DNA from: Sycobia sp. Sy_11
Lineage: Eukaryota > Arthropoda > Insecta > Hymenoptera > Epichrysomallidae
NCBI GenBank assembly: GCA_018907035.1
Contig: JACCIC010000166.1
Location: forward strand, 699,501-763,500
Reading direction: 5' to 3'
Length of the DNA: 64,000 bases
Positions 49,411 to 62,495 of the stretch are shown here, one piece after another; within the stretch, counting starts at the first letter, position 1, and each line of letters opens with the position of its first letter. The notes beneath the pieces are model-generated. The model was not told the DNA's origin, searched no databases, and was given only the letters and a program-made list of their open reading frames with translations. The position numbers were made by a program, and so were the translations under genes.

Positions 49411-49606
49411 ATGCCAGGCGGCGAGGGGTCGACCGCCGGGGCCGCGGCCGCGGCCGACCCGATCAATCGGGGCGTCGGGCCGCCGCCCGGGGAGTCCCCG
49501 GCGACGAGCACGGAGTGCCCCGACGAGGGGGCGACGATGACGCTGGCGGGCGACGGCCTCAGGAGGCGGAAGGTCATACACGCCGCCAAAGAGACCCTGG
49601 ACAAGG
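49411..49606 (+). CDS. First coding exon of a second gene, product unknown
   Basis: ATG at 49411 opens a GC-rich frame of 65 codons plus one base, ending at the strong donor AAGG|GTGAGT (GT at 49607). The peptide starts MPGGEGSTAGAAAAADPINR, is Gly/Ala/Pro/Ser-rich, and ends with a basic then helical stretch (GLRRRKVIHAAKETLDKG). It looks like a disordered N-terminus of an intracellular protein, with no signal peptide. No family is recognised. Context ACAACG before the ATG is acceptable for an insect start. Other frames over this GC-rich block are also open, so the call rests on the donor, the ATG and the peptide's character. Confidence 0.6.
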
Positions 49607-49700
49607 GTGAGTCATCGTCGCTGTGCTTGGGCGGCTCGGGAGGGATTGAGAGGGGGTGGAGCGAGAGAGGGAGAGAGAGATAAAGTAGACTAAGTGTGGC

Positions 49701-49702
<2 letters not shown>

Positions 49703-49762
<60 letters not shown>
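49703..49762. repeat. (GT)n microsatellite
   Basis: A pure TG array of about 59 bp, 96 bases after the donor of the second gene's first exon. Confidence 0.95.
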
Positions 49763-49763
<1 letters not shown>

Positions 49764-50177
49764 CGTGTGCGTATATTTGCGGATGCTTGTGCGCGTGTCA
49801 GAGAGGGGGAGGTACGGAGGAGTCGATTTTAAACAACTGCACGTCTCGGTGCCGAGAAACGGAGGTTGTTAAAAGGGTTTTGTCTGTTGGTGCGCCTGTT
49901 CGTCCATCGGGAGCTGTGGAAGGTGAGGGGAGGATAATTATAAGCAAATCAAGCTGGAATCTCATTGGAATTCGATCCGGAGTAATGCGTGTCTCCCCCT
50001 TCCATCTCCCACCCCCTCCCTCGCGACCCGCTCGACTCACTCGGGGGGATGCTGAAGAGGCGAACGTTCTCTGCCGATGACATAATACCCGTAAAAAGAA
50101 CGCTAGTGGTTGTAAGAAGGGGCCGTAGCTGCCTTTGGAACTACCGCCTTTGTTCTCAGTGCAACCCATTTTTTCTA

Positions 50178-50245
50178 ACACACACGCACACATACTCACG
50201 CACACGCACGCGCGCGCACACACACATAGGAATGAACCCCATCCC

Positions 50246-50309
<64 letters not shown>

Positions 50310-50317
50310 GGTTTCTT
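50178..50317. repeat. (CA)n patch and (AT)n microsatellite
   Basis: An interrupted CA/CG tract (50178-50226) is followed, after 20 bases, by an AT array (50248-50310). Confidence 0.9.
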
Positions 50318-50461
50318 GCTGGTGATTACGTTCGTCAAGTGAAGTTTTTCCCAAACGAGAAGGCAATAAATGCATATGAAATAACCAAACTACTAATGTA
50401 TTTCACGAAAATAATATAACTCTATCTTTCCAATAACTTAAATCTACATGCATATAAATTT

Positions 50462-50492
<31 letters not shown>

Positions 50493-51599
50493 AATGTATA
50501 AATTTAAAGTTGCCATGTTGGATTTACTTGAAACAATAAATTATTCTCATTTGCTCTATTGTTCATTTTCAAGTAAATAATTCGTTGATAGCAAGAATCC
50601 TCTACGTTGTGCATTAACTGATTTTCATGATTTCATTTTATTTTCGGAGTTATTAAAAATATATATTCAATATTTTCTTCGTTATATAATAATTCAATAT
50701 TTTCTAATTATATCTAATAATTCAATATTTTTTTTGTACAGAATGTAATACAATGATACTTCAAACAATGCGCGTACTTTCTTGGATTAGTGCTTTTCAC
50801 ACTACACGATAAACTTTAAAAATGTCACCTTATCATCATCTTAAATTATAATTCTGTAAACGTAGAAATATAATGTCTTAGAAAAGCATTACAATAAATT
50901 TCTAGATGGAAATGCTGAAGCTTTAGATGAAACTTTTTCAGACTTAATAATCCGTACAATCCCTTAAGCCTGCCACAAAGATTACATTTAGGAGGTTTTA
51001 TCAAGGCCTACTTACAAAGTTCAAACATACAATCTCGATCCTAGAATTCAAATAAAGTAAGGATTTAACAACAAATTTTATTGACGGGTTATTTGTTTGA
51101 ATATAAAAAAAACATTTTATCAAATATTGTTATATTTTCAAGAAAAAAATAAGACTTAATTTTCATACGAAAATAACTCTCTTTCTCTCCCCTTCTCCCC
51201 TTCTCTCTTTCTCTCTCGCTCTCTTTCTTTGTCTCTACTTTGTACATATAATAAAAACTGATGCAATTTTTTTAATAAATTTTGCTGTCGTTAGAAGCTT
51301 GTATATTCTCTTTTAGAATTCTAAGAATTTTTATTATAGCAATTTTTATCATAAAATTTTCTTCTTGCGGCAGCTATTTCACCTTTTTGTAATATAACAC
51401 AAAGATCGCTATCACATACTTTACTTGAGCCCTTTAAATTTTTCTTGAAAAACTTACATGAAATAACTTTTTTTAAGTCTTAGCAACTACAATGAAGTTT
51501 TTAGTAGCTATAGTTGTATTAACAAAGTTACGAATAATTTCGTGAAAAAAATACTCAACAACGAATATGTTTAAAGTGATTTAGGGATTCGCAAAAATC

Positions 51600-51883
51600 C
51601 ATCTGAAATATAAAAAAAAAATGAGTATAAATTAATTTCTCTCAGAAAAGTATGAATAATTGAAGAAAGAAATAAAAATTTATATACAATTTGCATCTAT
51701 GACAATTATGGTCTTATACTAAATGAATCGATGGAATAAATTGGGGGCAAACTGCGTTGTTATAAGTTTCATAAGACCAATTGTCATAGATGCAAATTAT
51801 AAAGAAATTTTTATTTCTTTCATCAATTATTCATACTTTTCTGAGAGAAATTAATTTATACTCATTTTTTTATATTTCAGATG
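51600..51883. repeat. Long inverted repeat, about 115-bp arms (foldback or MITE-like)
   Basis: The left arm 51600-51717 and right arm 51771-51883 are near-perfect reverse complements, with a few indels and mismatches, around a 53-bp loop. Arm ends are CATCTGAAAT and ATTTCAGATG. No ORF lies inside and no clear target-site duplication is seen at the ends. Confidence 0.9.
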
Positions 51884-52395
51884 AATGTTTGTTTAATAAG
51901 TTGATCAATGTTTTTAAATTCGTATCTAAAAAAAAAAACAAAAAACAAGTAACTTCTCTGATGTAGAACCAAAATTATTGTTGCCATTGATATTATGATC
52001 AAAATTCAAAATGATATGCAATTTTTTTTAATTTAAATATGTTACATAATTTCTTAAGACTATCTTAGCTGTTTATATAAAAAGTTAATAGCGTTACTAT
52101 TTATAACACCAGTCGGGGATGAGTCGAATTACGAACAAACTTTAATAGGAATCGTTACTGGAATCTGAGGCTATGTGGCTTGATTCATCATTCTTCATAC
52201 TTTATAGAAAGATTCAACCTTTGCTCTGTCAATATTTTAGGGATTATATATCGATGCACATGATTGCTGCCAAGCTCTTATATATTCGCCAGATGTATGC
52301 TTTTAATGGATGTCACAGTCCAATTATATTTACTCAGCAATTATTTTTCAGTTATTTATTAAAGTATAAAATAAGGAAAATCCAACAATTGATCC

Positions 52396-52400
<5 letters not shown>

Positions 52401-52434
<34 letters not shown>
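52401..52434. repeat. (TC)n microsatellite
   Basis: A pure TC array. A looser TC-rich patch lies at 51178-51236. Confidence 0.95.
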
Positions 52435-52437
<3 letters not shown>

Positions 52438-53622
52438 TTACTCCCTAATCATTCTTATCTATTTCATGCTCTATTTTTATTTCACGCTCTCTCTTTAACT
52501 CTCTCCCTTCCCTCTTTAAAGAGGGTGACAAAAGAAGACGTAACAACTACGGATACTGACACGGGAGGGGGCGATCTCTCCAAGGAGGGCACTTTTCGAG
52601 CTTCCCTCTCACTGAAATTCGACACCCTCGATCGCTCGCTGTAGATTCGAAACGAAAGGGACGCTAACGCGAAGCGAACCGATAACGCTCGTGTGCCGCT
52701 TCAATTCATTTTTGCATCGCGCTCTTCGCACTCGATTTTATCCGCGCGCCGATGTATTTAAGGGGTGCTTTTAAGACGAGCAATAAGATACCGATTATAC
52801 TGCGCGTCATTACATGCTCTAGAACGAATAACCAATGCATCCGAATCCAGCTTTGACTTTCCGAATTTTACGATAATCCAGCTGGTATTTCCGTGTTTAT
52901 TTTTATTAAAGTTATTTCGTAAATTTTTATAATTCTCTATTTTGTCGTTCAAAATTGATATTTTTCGAGCATTCTTCATTTTATATATCTCGATACATAT
53001 CATAAAATGTAGCTGAATTTACGACTATAGTAGCAATTATGATTTATTCGTACTGCATTTTATTTTATGTTATTACCTATATTCTTATCACTAAATTTTA
53101 TTTACAATATGAGAAATGCTTCTTACCCATATTTCTGTATAGGTTGATAGAAAAAAAATTCTGATGTCCGTCTAAATAACTTTAAAATTTTTCATTTCAT
53201 AATGTTTGCACAAAAGAACGACTATAATATTGATTAAACTCATTTCTCGTACTCCCCTTCCTTGGTTGAACTCGTTTCGTCTTGATAGAATCGGGACACT
53301 AAGAGAAGCGGACGGTGCTATTTACAAACAATTCGTTGATAATAGTTACCCATCATTTACACTATTCATCTAAATTAAAATCGTCAAACGAGCAGGAAAT
53401 TCGTTTCCGTAGGATTATATGAATAGATTTCTAAGTTGCTATGTTGTTTTAGTGGTAACTTTTTATTATGGCTATTTTATTCTGAATTCTATTAAATGTT
53501 ATATAAGTGTTAAACTTATATAATTTTAGTTATTATTGTATACTAAGCAAAAAAAGATGATACATTTAAAAAACTAATGGAAAATATAGAATTTTATTTA
53601 AATTAATAAATACTTTTATCGG

Positions 53623-53624
<2 letters not shown>

Positions 53625-53674
<50 letters not shown>
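53625..53674. repeat. (TA)n microsatellite beside the solo Penelope repeat
   Basis: A pure TA array of about 50 bp that ends within two bases of the retroelement's end segment. Confidence 0.95.
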
Positions 53675-53679
<5 letters not shown>

Positions 53680-53721
53680 CTATATTCAGACTGTCTTTGT
53701 TTACAATCAACTCCGTAGAAT

Positions 53722-53840
53722 CTGAAATGGAAATTACTATTAAAAACTAAAATAAGAATTAACTTAAATTAAAAATAAAAGAATTATAAAAAAAATCTAT
53801 ATTTTATGTTAGTAAAGAGCAACCTAACTATCTCTACCAC
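53722..53840 (-). other. Candidate retained intron in copy 2
   Basis: On the minus strand: donor AAG|GTGGTA at 53840, TACTAAC at 53814-53808, acceptor CCATTTCAG ending at 53722. The sequence after the acceptor aligns with the sequence after the copy 1 acceptor. The interior is longer than in copy 1 through A/T-rich expansion. Confidence 0.45.
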
Positions 53841-53864
53841 CTTAAATGTAAATGAACCTTCAAT

Positions 53865-53903
53865 GTCCGATATTTCGGATCGCTCCGGTTCATCTTCAAG
53901 GAC
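53865..53903 (-). other. Degenerate hammerhead-like motif of copy 2
   Basis: On the minus strand the GTCC and GGAC arms are kept and the 3' core reads CGAAATATC. The CTGATGA box is replaced by TTGAAGATGA, so the catalytic core is not intact. It aligns with the copy 1 motif by position and by flanking arms. Confidence 0.5.
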
Positions 53904-54479
53904 TAAACTCCAAGACCGATAAAAATATTTATCAATTTAATTCACAACAATCGACAAAAGTACAGTTTATAAAATAACTTTAAATAAATTTATTTACTTA
54001 TTTGTTCGAAATATTAATAAAAAAATGCCATACAATATATTCTAAGATTAAATTTTTTTATTAATAAAATCATTTGAGATTAATATAAAAATTTAAATTA
54101 TCTTAAATATAATTGCACAACATAAATATTCTTCCGCGATGTCTGACCAAAAAGTACGCATATCACTTGTATTTAATACACCAAAAGAATGCTTTAAAAC
54201 TTTGAGTAATAATTTTATTGCTTATATATAACTATTATGCTATCTAAAAGTATTTTGATTCTATTATTTAACAATTTATTTTACTAATGTCAAGATAAAA
54301 TTGAAATCAGGTATTTTCTAAGAACGAATGCTTACCATTGTCCCAATGGTATTGATCTTGATATTGATGCGCGCATCATGTAGATTTTCAACTATAAAAA
54401 AACGATAAAAGCGCATTTACGTTATTCATTAAAGATTAACAAGAATCAGAGAAGCTCCTGCCAATATTAATTGTTACGT

Positions 54480-54740
54480 TTCATAACGCGATAAGCCTGT
54501 AATCATGCAGAATTAATGGAGCGGATCAAATAGCTATAAGCCGCGCTCGTTTGAATGAAATTATAGAGATTCTGAGTTAAAACAATAGCGGCTTTAATGC
54601 GACTCCGCGGTGGTTTCGGTGGTTGTGGGAGGGGAGTATATGAGATTTCGTATTGTAATTAACTATTGACCCGTAATCAGCGTAATTTATTTTCTATACG
54701 CGGCCTTAATTTGCGGCACAGTTTTCTTTGAGCCACGTTA
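54480..54740. promoter_or_regulatory. Candidate intronic regulatory element
   Basis: A non-coding patch of higher complexity than its surroundings, with several homeodomain-type TAAT cores (TGTAATTAACT, CCCGTAATCAGCGTAATTTA) and a GC-rich GGTGGTTTCGGTGGTTG. No open frame. The call is from composition only. Confidence 0.2.
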
Positions 54741-57700
54741 TGCTTTGGTGTAAAATTTTATTTATTATTTTTAATTCAGAATGATGTACTGTAGTAATTA
54801 TCGTAGGATAAATATTGTTGATTATGGTGGAAGCTATTAGAAATATTTACAATTCTAAAAAAATTTTAATGATTATTTTTTTATTTTATTATTATATTGA
54901 AGAGAAAAACTGACTTTAATAACATTCTCGCGAATGAAAAATTATCAATAATCCTGTCTTTTACTAACGGTTCATAATATTCATTAAAATCAACAATATC
55001 TCCGAGATTAAATGTCGTTAGAATAGTTATTAAATTTTAAATGAAATAAAATGTATATTGCTCGCTTATTGTAACATAGAACGCAAAACTCGCAGATGGC
55101 TTGTTCGCTATCAATAAGAACTGTAAAATATTCGCCTCTTATATCCTTAAACCAGTTTGGATATTAAAATTTCCAGCATAAATCAACATACTAAAATCCT
55201 ACCCGGTATTAGATTATATATCCATACAGATAAGTGATTATTAGTCGGGATAAGCGAGAAATAAAAAATCAAATACGAGTACGAAAGAGGGATAGTGCAC
55301 GCGACGAAACGACGATACGCAAACGGATTGGCATCCGATCACAGTGTTTATAGACGTAACGCTCGCCGGGGAACATATAGGCCATCGGAATCTTGGGTGA
55401 GGGTGGATTGCGGTCGGACGAAAAACGAAGATAGCGCGCGCTCTCCGACGGGCCAATTCGAAAATTTACATCTATTCTCGTTCCTATACGTTAGCGCATC
55501 AAGAGTCCACGGGTATTATATGTTTATGTGAAATAATAACTATCCACGGGTGAGGGTGAGAGCTGACAAACTGTACCATGAAGTGTAAAATGAAAATACA
55601 GAAGGTGTCAGCGAGTAACAACAATGAGCCATTGCGACCCATGGAACAACTGATGAATGTAGACTGTCAAATAACCAACTCACCCTTTCCACATGCAAGC
55701 AATAAAGTAGACGCATCCCTTCATTGCTACTTGTCAATTGTTTGTACAATAATTATTTAAACAATTTTAAATAAAATTATTATAAAACGTACTGCGGTAA
55801 TTTATTTTACGAAAAACATTTTCTGAAAAACGTAATGTGAAATTTTTAATTGTCCAATGTCCAATTAGAAAATCCAGCTCATTAGTCGAATTCGTTATCT
55901 GTAAAATAGGATTAAGCAAAGGCGCGTCGAGTCGGGCAAAAGTGACGAGGAGAGTGACTAAATGTCAAATTTAAATTGTTTATTCCTGTTACCTACTAAC
56001 GAGAATTAAACTCTGCAATAAAAAAAAATGTTACGCAAAATTTCTTCATAATTTTTTAATTGAATTTTTGCTACACTAACGAGAAGAGTACGTAGCAAAC
56101 AGAAAAGGAATTTTTACTAGTGGATGAAAAAAACATTCATTGTAGAAAAAAACAAGCACTGTGCCATTATTTTGTAGTCCATTTTGCTTTTTTTACTTTA
56201 ATTTTATATTAAGTTCCCTAATTAACGTTAGTCAGTCATTTTCAGTTATTTTATCCATTACAGGTCTTTATTCTATAAAACTGATTCTAATACATTAAAA
56301 ATATTAATTTCTCAATAAATGTCTGCAAGAAATATTATTTAATAACTCTAGACTGTTTTAGTTTGATTTATATTAAGGAACCATCGTTATTATTTTCATT
56401 TTCTTGACTTTGTTAGCCAAAATTCTTTCATTTTATCTACAAATGAAAATGAAATAATTATAAAACTTCTACGTACATGGTCAACGTATTCGTCATTCAC
56501 CTCTTAATTTTTAAAGTTATTTATTCAATTATTCTGAAGTATACTTGGTTAAGTGAAAAAAGAAATTTATACAAATGAAATAATAAGCTCAATAATAAGT
56601 TCGTTTCATTTTGAAGATGAAAAAGGAAGATTGCTGAAAGAAGAAAGGAGAAAAATAAACTTTTAATATACGAAAAGCACTTTTAGAGCTTAAAAAACTT
56701 TCAATAGGTAGCATAACAATGAAAATTAAAAAAGAACATTTATTAATGCAGATTAATATGCAATTAAAGGGTAGAAGGCTCAATGGACTAAAATAACTTA
56801 ACGTATTTTTTACTATCTAACAAGAATTAGTTCTTCAACGGGCGTGTACTCCCCTTGTCAATTTCTCAAAATTACAAATATTTCTGTAAATTGTTTAAAT
56901 AATTTTTTTTAAATAATTGAAATTGAGAAAAGAATTTGTGTCTACACTATTCAGTTGTTTTTTTTTGGTTCGCAACATGATACACATTTCTATAGAATTT
57001 TCAAAAACACGAGAAAAAAAATTTTTTTGCCTAATCGTAAATTGATTATCACGAAAATAATGTCGAAAAATAGGCGAGTGCTCAAAAATTGGTACGTGAC
57101 ACTACATCTCCTTTTTAATAATCTATGGAATATATCGCGCATTCTATATAGACTCGCCAAATGCTCTTGATATTACAAGTTAGACCATATCTATTTATCG
57201 GGATGCACAGGAAATAATATGCGCATTTTTTCAAATTTCGAAAGTTGCCTAGACTAGATTAATATGCCCAAATATTTATGGATCATAATTTTATTTGCCA
57301 AATTATAAAAAAATCTGCATGAGAGAACTAAGAAAAAATAAGTGTCATTTAGGATAATGCCGTTTTACTTTAGAAAACTCAACAATTAAAGTTTGATACA
57401 TACATAGTAAAACCTTTTCCTATCTAATTTCGATACGTTTATAATTTAACAATCCTCTCATTCTGTAAAATTGCTAACCACCTTTAAATACTAAGATAAT
57501 CATATACCATTCTTTAAAGGAAATTTAAAAGAAATAAATATTAGAAATATATAAAGTGAATATTGAAAAGCATATATAGAAATACTACTATTTTAATATA
57601 TAAAACAGTTGTAAAATAAGGAGTTAATAATAATGTTTATAAAATAACCGTGGTTGTAGTTTAGTCATTCAATATCATTTTCTTCGTTTCGGTTAAACGA

Positions 57701-58569
57701 GAAACTTTCATGGCTAAAGTAGACATATATCCACGTATATTGATCAAAGATTTTTTTAAAATTTCCCTTGCGGTCTGGCATGATTCATTACCCAAATGCG
57801 TAAAATTAAGTTGCTACTTAAAATTTTCAAATTAATTTTAATGATACATCTAAAAACAATTTTACTCCCAAGGCCGAGGTCCCGGTCGATTTTCTCGCTC
57901 CGCGGCCTAAGAATTTTATTTAAAGTTCTCAACGATAAAGATGACTTCTTATAAATTCAAGACGTACGTCTAGACTCTACGAGACTTGCAATCCCCTTCT
58001 CGTAACACGAGAACGTAAATGTTTTTATTTATCGAAAAAAAATAAGTAACTATAAATTTATTTTTGTAACTGTTGATTATTATATTTTATTGTGGTTAAA
58101 ATAGTTTGGATTATTTCTATATCCATTGCAAGCCGAGAATATTTTAAAGATTTAATTTTTGAAAAATACATCGTTAAACTCTCGAGTATATAAATACGAC
58201 TGGATCCAGTTGGCAATGCTCGTATTAAGGCTCTTATTGCATTTTCCATGAAAGAAACTAAACTTTATTGCCGAAACAATAGTTGCATACGGCAATTACG
58301 TCGTCGTAATAAAGCATTAAATTAAACATATAGTTTTTTTACTATTAAAAATAATTTATTCCATATTTGTACAATGCAAATTATATCCTAAAATACGCAT
58401 AAGGATCCAAAACTTTAAAATAAAATTCAGAAATACGTGCAAAATAATGTTCCATTGTTTAATATAAAAACTGCACTTTTCACAAGGCTCTATAGATTAT
58501 AACTATTCTGATTTGTAAATTTCTTCTATAAAATTTTACAACAATGGATAATAAAATGCGCATGAATCA

Positions 58570-59220
58570 TTCGCAATGCAAAAAGGGATTGATCGTTCGG
58601 GAGCAGCGAAAAGAATCGATTACCGCCCGGTTATCGAGCAAATCGTCCGAATTATTAAGCTCTTAATCTCCATCAAAGGTGCGCCAAGGTCGAGCGAAAC
58701 GACGTGCGGCGAGGCTTCTCGTGTGTGCCTACCTCCCCGCCCTCCTTCCGCTCTCCGCCCCTCACACCCCGTCCGGCCCGGCCCACCCCGCCGCACATCG
58801 GCTATCCGAGTAGCGATGATGAAATTCTATTTCCATAATATGCGCATCGCGAGCTCGGCCCCCGGGGCATATGTATGCACATACTCGTCCCGGCATCTCC
58901 CTCGACCCTTTTACGCTTTACAGGCCAATATACGCGCTCGCCTCGATACCTCGGCCTCCCTCTACGCGCGACTCCTCGCGTCGTAGTTCCCCCGCTCCCC
59001 GCGTTATTATGGGTCTCTCGCTCCCTCGCCTGCCTTTTTGTTCCGTCGTTCCCGCCGGCTGTGCGCCGATGCGCGCAGCCATTAATGGCGGACCGATTCT
59101 ATTCGTTTGTTTAAAAAATCTTTCGATTCTCTCTGTTGATCGGGAGTCGATTCCACGGAGTGTAAGGAAAGTAAGGAAAGTAAGGAAAGCAATTCTATAC
59201 GGACGTCACATTGAGATACG
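58570..59220. promoter_or_regulatory. CpG-rich island in the presumed intron
   Basis: A sharp change to GC- and CpG-rich, pyrimidine-rich sequence inside AT-rich DNA, with overlapping open frames in all three + frames (up to 136 codons), typical of GC-rich non-coding sequence. It ends with a triple GTAAG-GAAA repeat near 59160. It could be an alternative promoter or enhancer. Confidence 0.25.
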
Positions 59221-60273
59221 ACTGTAGGTTCAGAGAATACTCGAAATGAGCGCGTATTCATTTCATTCCTTTACGTTTATTTGAAATGTAAATACGCATT
59301 CTATTGCAAGTAAGCAAGTAAGACGTTCTTCTGAAAATTCATCTTCTAGTTTCTAAACTAAAATTCACATATCTGGCATTTGGATAGGAAAATTTAGCAG
59401 ACAGTATTACGATGATTTCGACATAATTTAGATTTTTGCTTAGAAAGCAAGTTATATAATAAATCCATTTTTTATTATCAAATAAATATTTTTTTGATTT
59501 TATTACGAGTAAACCATTTTCTTAACTTAAGAAAGTTAATTATTTTTCTTATACTTGAAATCTGTAACAATTTCTCAATGTATGAAAAATTTCCAATCAA
59601 ATGAATTCATTTTAAATCTAATTGTTATTTTCTAAATTTAAGAAAACGTTTACTTGCTACAAATCAATATACGTATCTTGATTCAAATTCATACAAATTA
59701 ATATATGTATTCACTTCTATTTTGGTCCAGTATAAAGCAATATTGTAATCCGAACTAACTTTAACATAAAATACATTTTTTTGAGAATTTTATCTAATTC
59801 TTTGATCAGCTGTGAAAATGGATGGTCCGAAAGAAATGAGACTCAACAATGGGTATACAAAAAATTTTTAGGTCTACGCATTCAATGAACAAACTAAAAT
59901 AAAGAACAAAATAAAATTGAATGTGTCAATCAACGTAATATTAATTTTGATTAATGAGTATAGTATTTAAATATAAATATTGTAAACTTTAACTTGGTGA
60001 AAAGCAAAATTGCTTTGATTTTTAGAAAATTCCTTTAAGAAAAAAAATTTTTTATTTATTCCGATTCGATTCTCGATTTGTACCAGTGGAATCGCCCATT
60101 CCCGACACGCGCATTGACATATCGACAGAAGATGGTATATACATATTTCCGATTTCGTTTGGATTTTAGCAGCACGATTACCTTGACCCTCCTTACATTA
60201 TATGTATAGGAACACGCGAAAACGAACGGAGTTCGAGCAGCTTTTGTCTTATATACTATATACACACATATAA

Positions 60274-60275
60274 AT

Positions 60276-60315
<40 letters not shown>

Positions 60316-60325
60316 TTAATTTATT
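60274..60325. repeat. (TTTA)n microsatellite
   Basis: About ten TTTA units, then ATTAATTTATTTATATATATA. Confidence 0.9.
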
Positions 60326-62495
60326 TATATATATAAACATTTATATCGTTTTTATTATTCCAAGTAATTATCACATTGCATAATTTGAATAACGACAGTA
60401 GTATGTCTAAAGGGGTAAATCGAACCTCGAACCACTCGCACTTGAACGTGGCGCGTTCTAGCGCCGTTATTCGCATTCTAAGACCTGGTCCTTCACGTTT
60501 TGCAAGTCGATTCCAGAAGGAAATTTATTCATGCAAATTATTTCTCAATCCATTGGCTTGAATCAAATTAGACGAATGAATGAATAATTAAAATCGTGTA
60601 TACTTTGAAGAAATAAAATAATGGCAGAGTTTTATATCGATTGAAATATTTTATACGATTCAAAATTTAATCGACTTAAAAAGTACGCGGGCTGAAGGGT
60701 GAGTGGGAACAGAAAATAAACAAGCAGTCAAAGTCAACTTTCCATCTGTATTTCATTAATATTTAATCTAATTGTATATCTTGATCTGTGTGTCACTTTG
60801 ATAGAGGTAATTTACGTTAAAATGTTTGAATTAAAGATATTCTGTAGTAAAAAAAAAAAAACAGAAAATTTTCAGAATATATCAGGAACTTTAAATACAG
60901 ATGCTTATTGATATAATATGTGAACGCGAACTGCTTGAAAGTGTGCACTTTAAAAATGCTGAATACTGCAATTCCGTGAAAGATTATAAAAGAAAAGCAA
61001 GTTAATTACCAAGAATGACCTCTACTATTTTAAAAAATGAAGGCATTTTTTATGTATGCGGTCAAGCGGTAAAGTATAGAATATATATTTTTTGAACGAA
61101 CAACGAAAATAAACTCGATCCAATTACATCTTTACGATTTGGATGAAAAACGATTCTAAATCTATTATATGAGACTTACATATGAGAGCTATAAAATAAT
61201 TATCTTCAATTTTCTGATAAATAAATGTATAAAGGAATAATGAAAGTAATAAAAATCATTTTTAATATAGAAACGGGACAATTTTGAAACAAAGTATTTT
61301 AAGTAAATAGATTGTACGATAGTTTTAGTAATAAACAGATTTGATTTTGATAATCATGAAGAAGGATGCAATCACAAAATTCGGTGGAAAAAATATTTGC
61401 AATTTATCTTATATTAAGCTCGTTAGAATTGTTGGCTAATCGTAAAAATCACTAACAAAGAATCACCAACTCATAATTTTCTGAAAAAATAAGAGTTGAT
61501 GTTATCAATAACTAGAATTTCTTTCAATGTAGTATGAAACATATGATTGCATGTAGATAAAAAAAAGAAATGGTTCTTTTTTTCATTCACGTAAGAAATT
61601 GCACCTACATTTCTATACATATATATGTGTAGATTATAAACAGAAAATAAGAAAAATTATAGCTATATTATTATTTTTTATTATTACCTATTGTATGTAT
61701 AATTGACGATTCAACAATGGATATCCTCTCCACTATTATTATGCTTATAATGAAGAATTTCGCAAAAACGAATAAATTCATTTCTTCTTTATTCTGCGAC
61801 AAAAGCGCAAGCATACCGTGAAATTTCTTAATTCGTTCGCGAATTATTCATGTCACAATTCACTTTATTAGCATACCATCGCTCGTCCTCCTTCGTGCAC
61901 GCAAAATTTTTGAACTGCAATTTTCTATAGTTAATCCAACGACCGGCATCCTGTTATTAAGAATAATGAATCCAGAACAAATATACCTAGACTTCTGTGA
62001 AGAAAAAGGAGCAAATTTTTTTTAACGAAAATCATCTAAGATTCCACCGATGAAAACAATTAACTAAGCATCAAATATAATATAAATGTTTTCAAGTATT
62101 CTTGTTTATACAAATGTGTTTACATAGAACTACTGTTTTAACAGATGCTTTTATTCAAAATGTATCAAATCAACTGAAAGGTTGGATTAATATTATTTAA
62201 TAATACTATATTTCCATCTCTATTAACGAAGAATTTCATACGTTACTCTGCTAATATTGTTATTATTAAATACATTTATCATATTTAAAATAATTAAAAA
62301 TTTCTTTACTTTTAGATAGTTAGAATTATTCTCATTAAGATATAACTTATTATATTAAATAAAATATAAGATTTGTTTACCGTCTGCTCTTCGGTATACA
62401 GGATTATCCTTCGACACATCAAAATTTAGTTTTCTTATTAATTTGTACCTTGAATTCGTAGAATTTTTACTAAAAATAAATTTTTTATTTTTTAG

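Larger units (their letters stand above)
53676..53967 (-). mobile_element. Solo Penelope-like pseudo-LTR (copy 2, inverted)
   Basis: Read on the minus strand it carries, in order: a head segment (GTACTTTTGTCGA ... ATTTTTATCGGTCTT), a motif with GTCC/GGAC arms and CCGAAATATC (53903-53865), a candidate intron (53840-53722, TACTAAC at 53814-53808), and an end segment matching copy 1 (ACGGAGTTGATTGTAAACAA). There is no ORF. It abuts a (TA)25 array at 53625-53674. The match to copy 1 is clear but diverged. Confidence 0.7.
49607..62495 (+). other. Long presumed intron of the second gene
   Basis: About 12.9 kb with microsatellites, a foldback repeat, the solo Penelope repeat and several GC-rich islands (52540-52760, 54480-54740, 55290-55720, 58570-59220). 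An unrecognised exon may lie here, because the phases of the two visible exons do not fit naturally. Confidence 0.4.

Noticed and set aside
49178..49610. Several overlapping frames around the second gene's first exon
   Set aside because: GC-rich sequence leaves all frames open; only the 49411 ATG frame pairs a plausible start with a strong donor and a non-Arg-rich peptide.
58576..59227. 136- and 118-codon + strand frames
   Set aside because: Pro/Arg/Ser-rich chance frames in a CpG-rich island, overlapping each other, without splice sites that fit.
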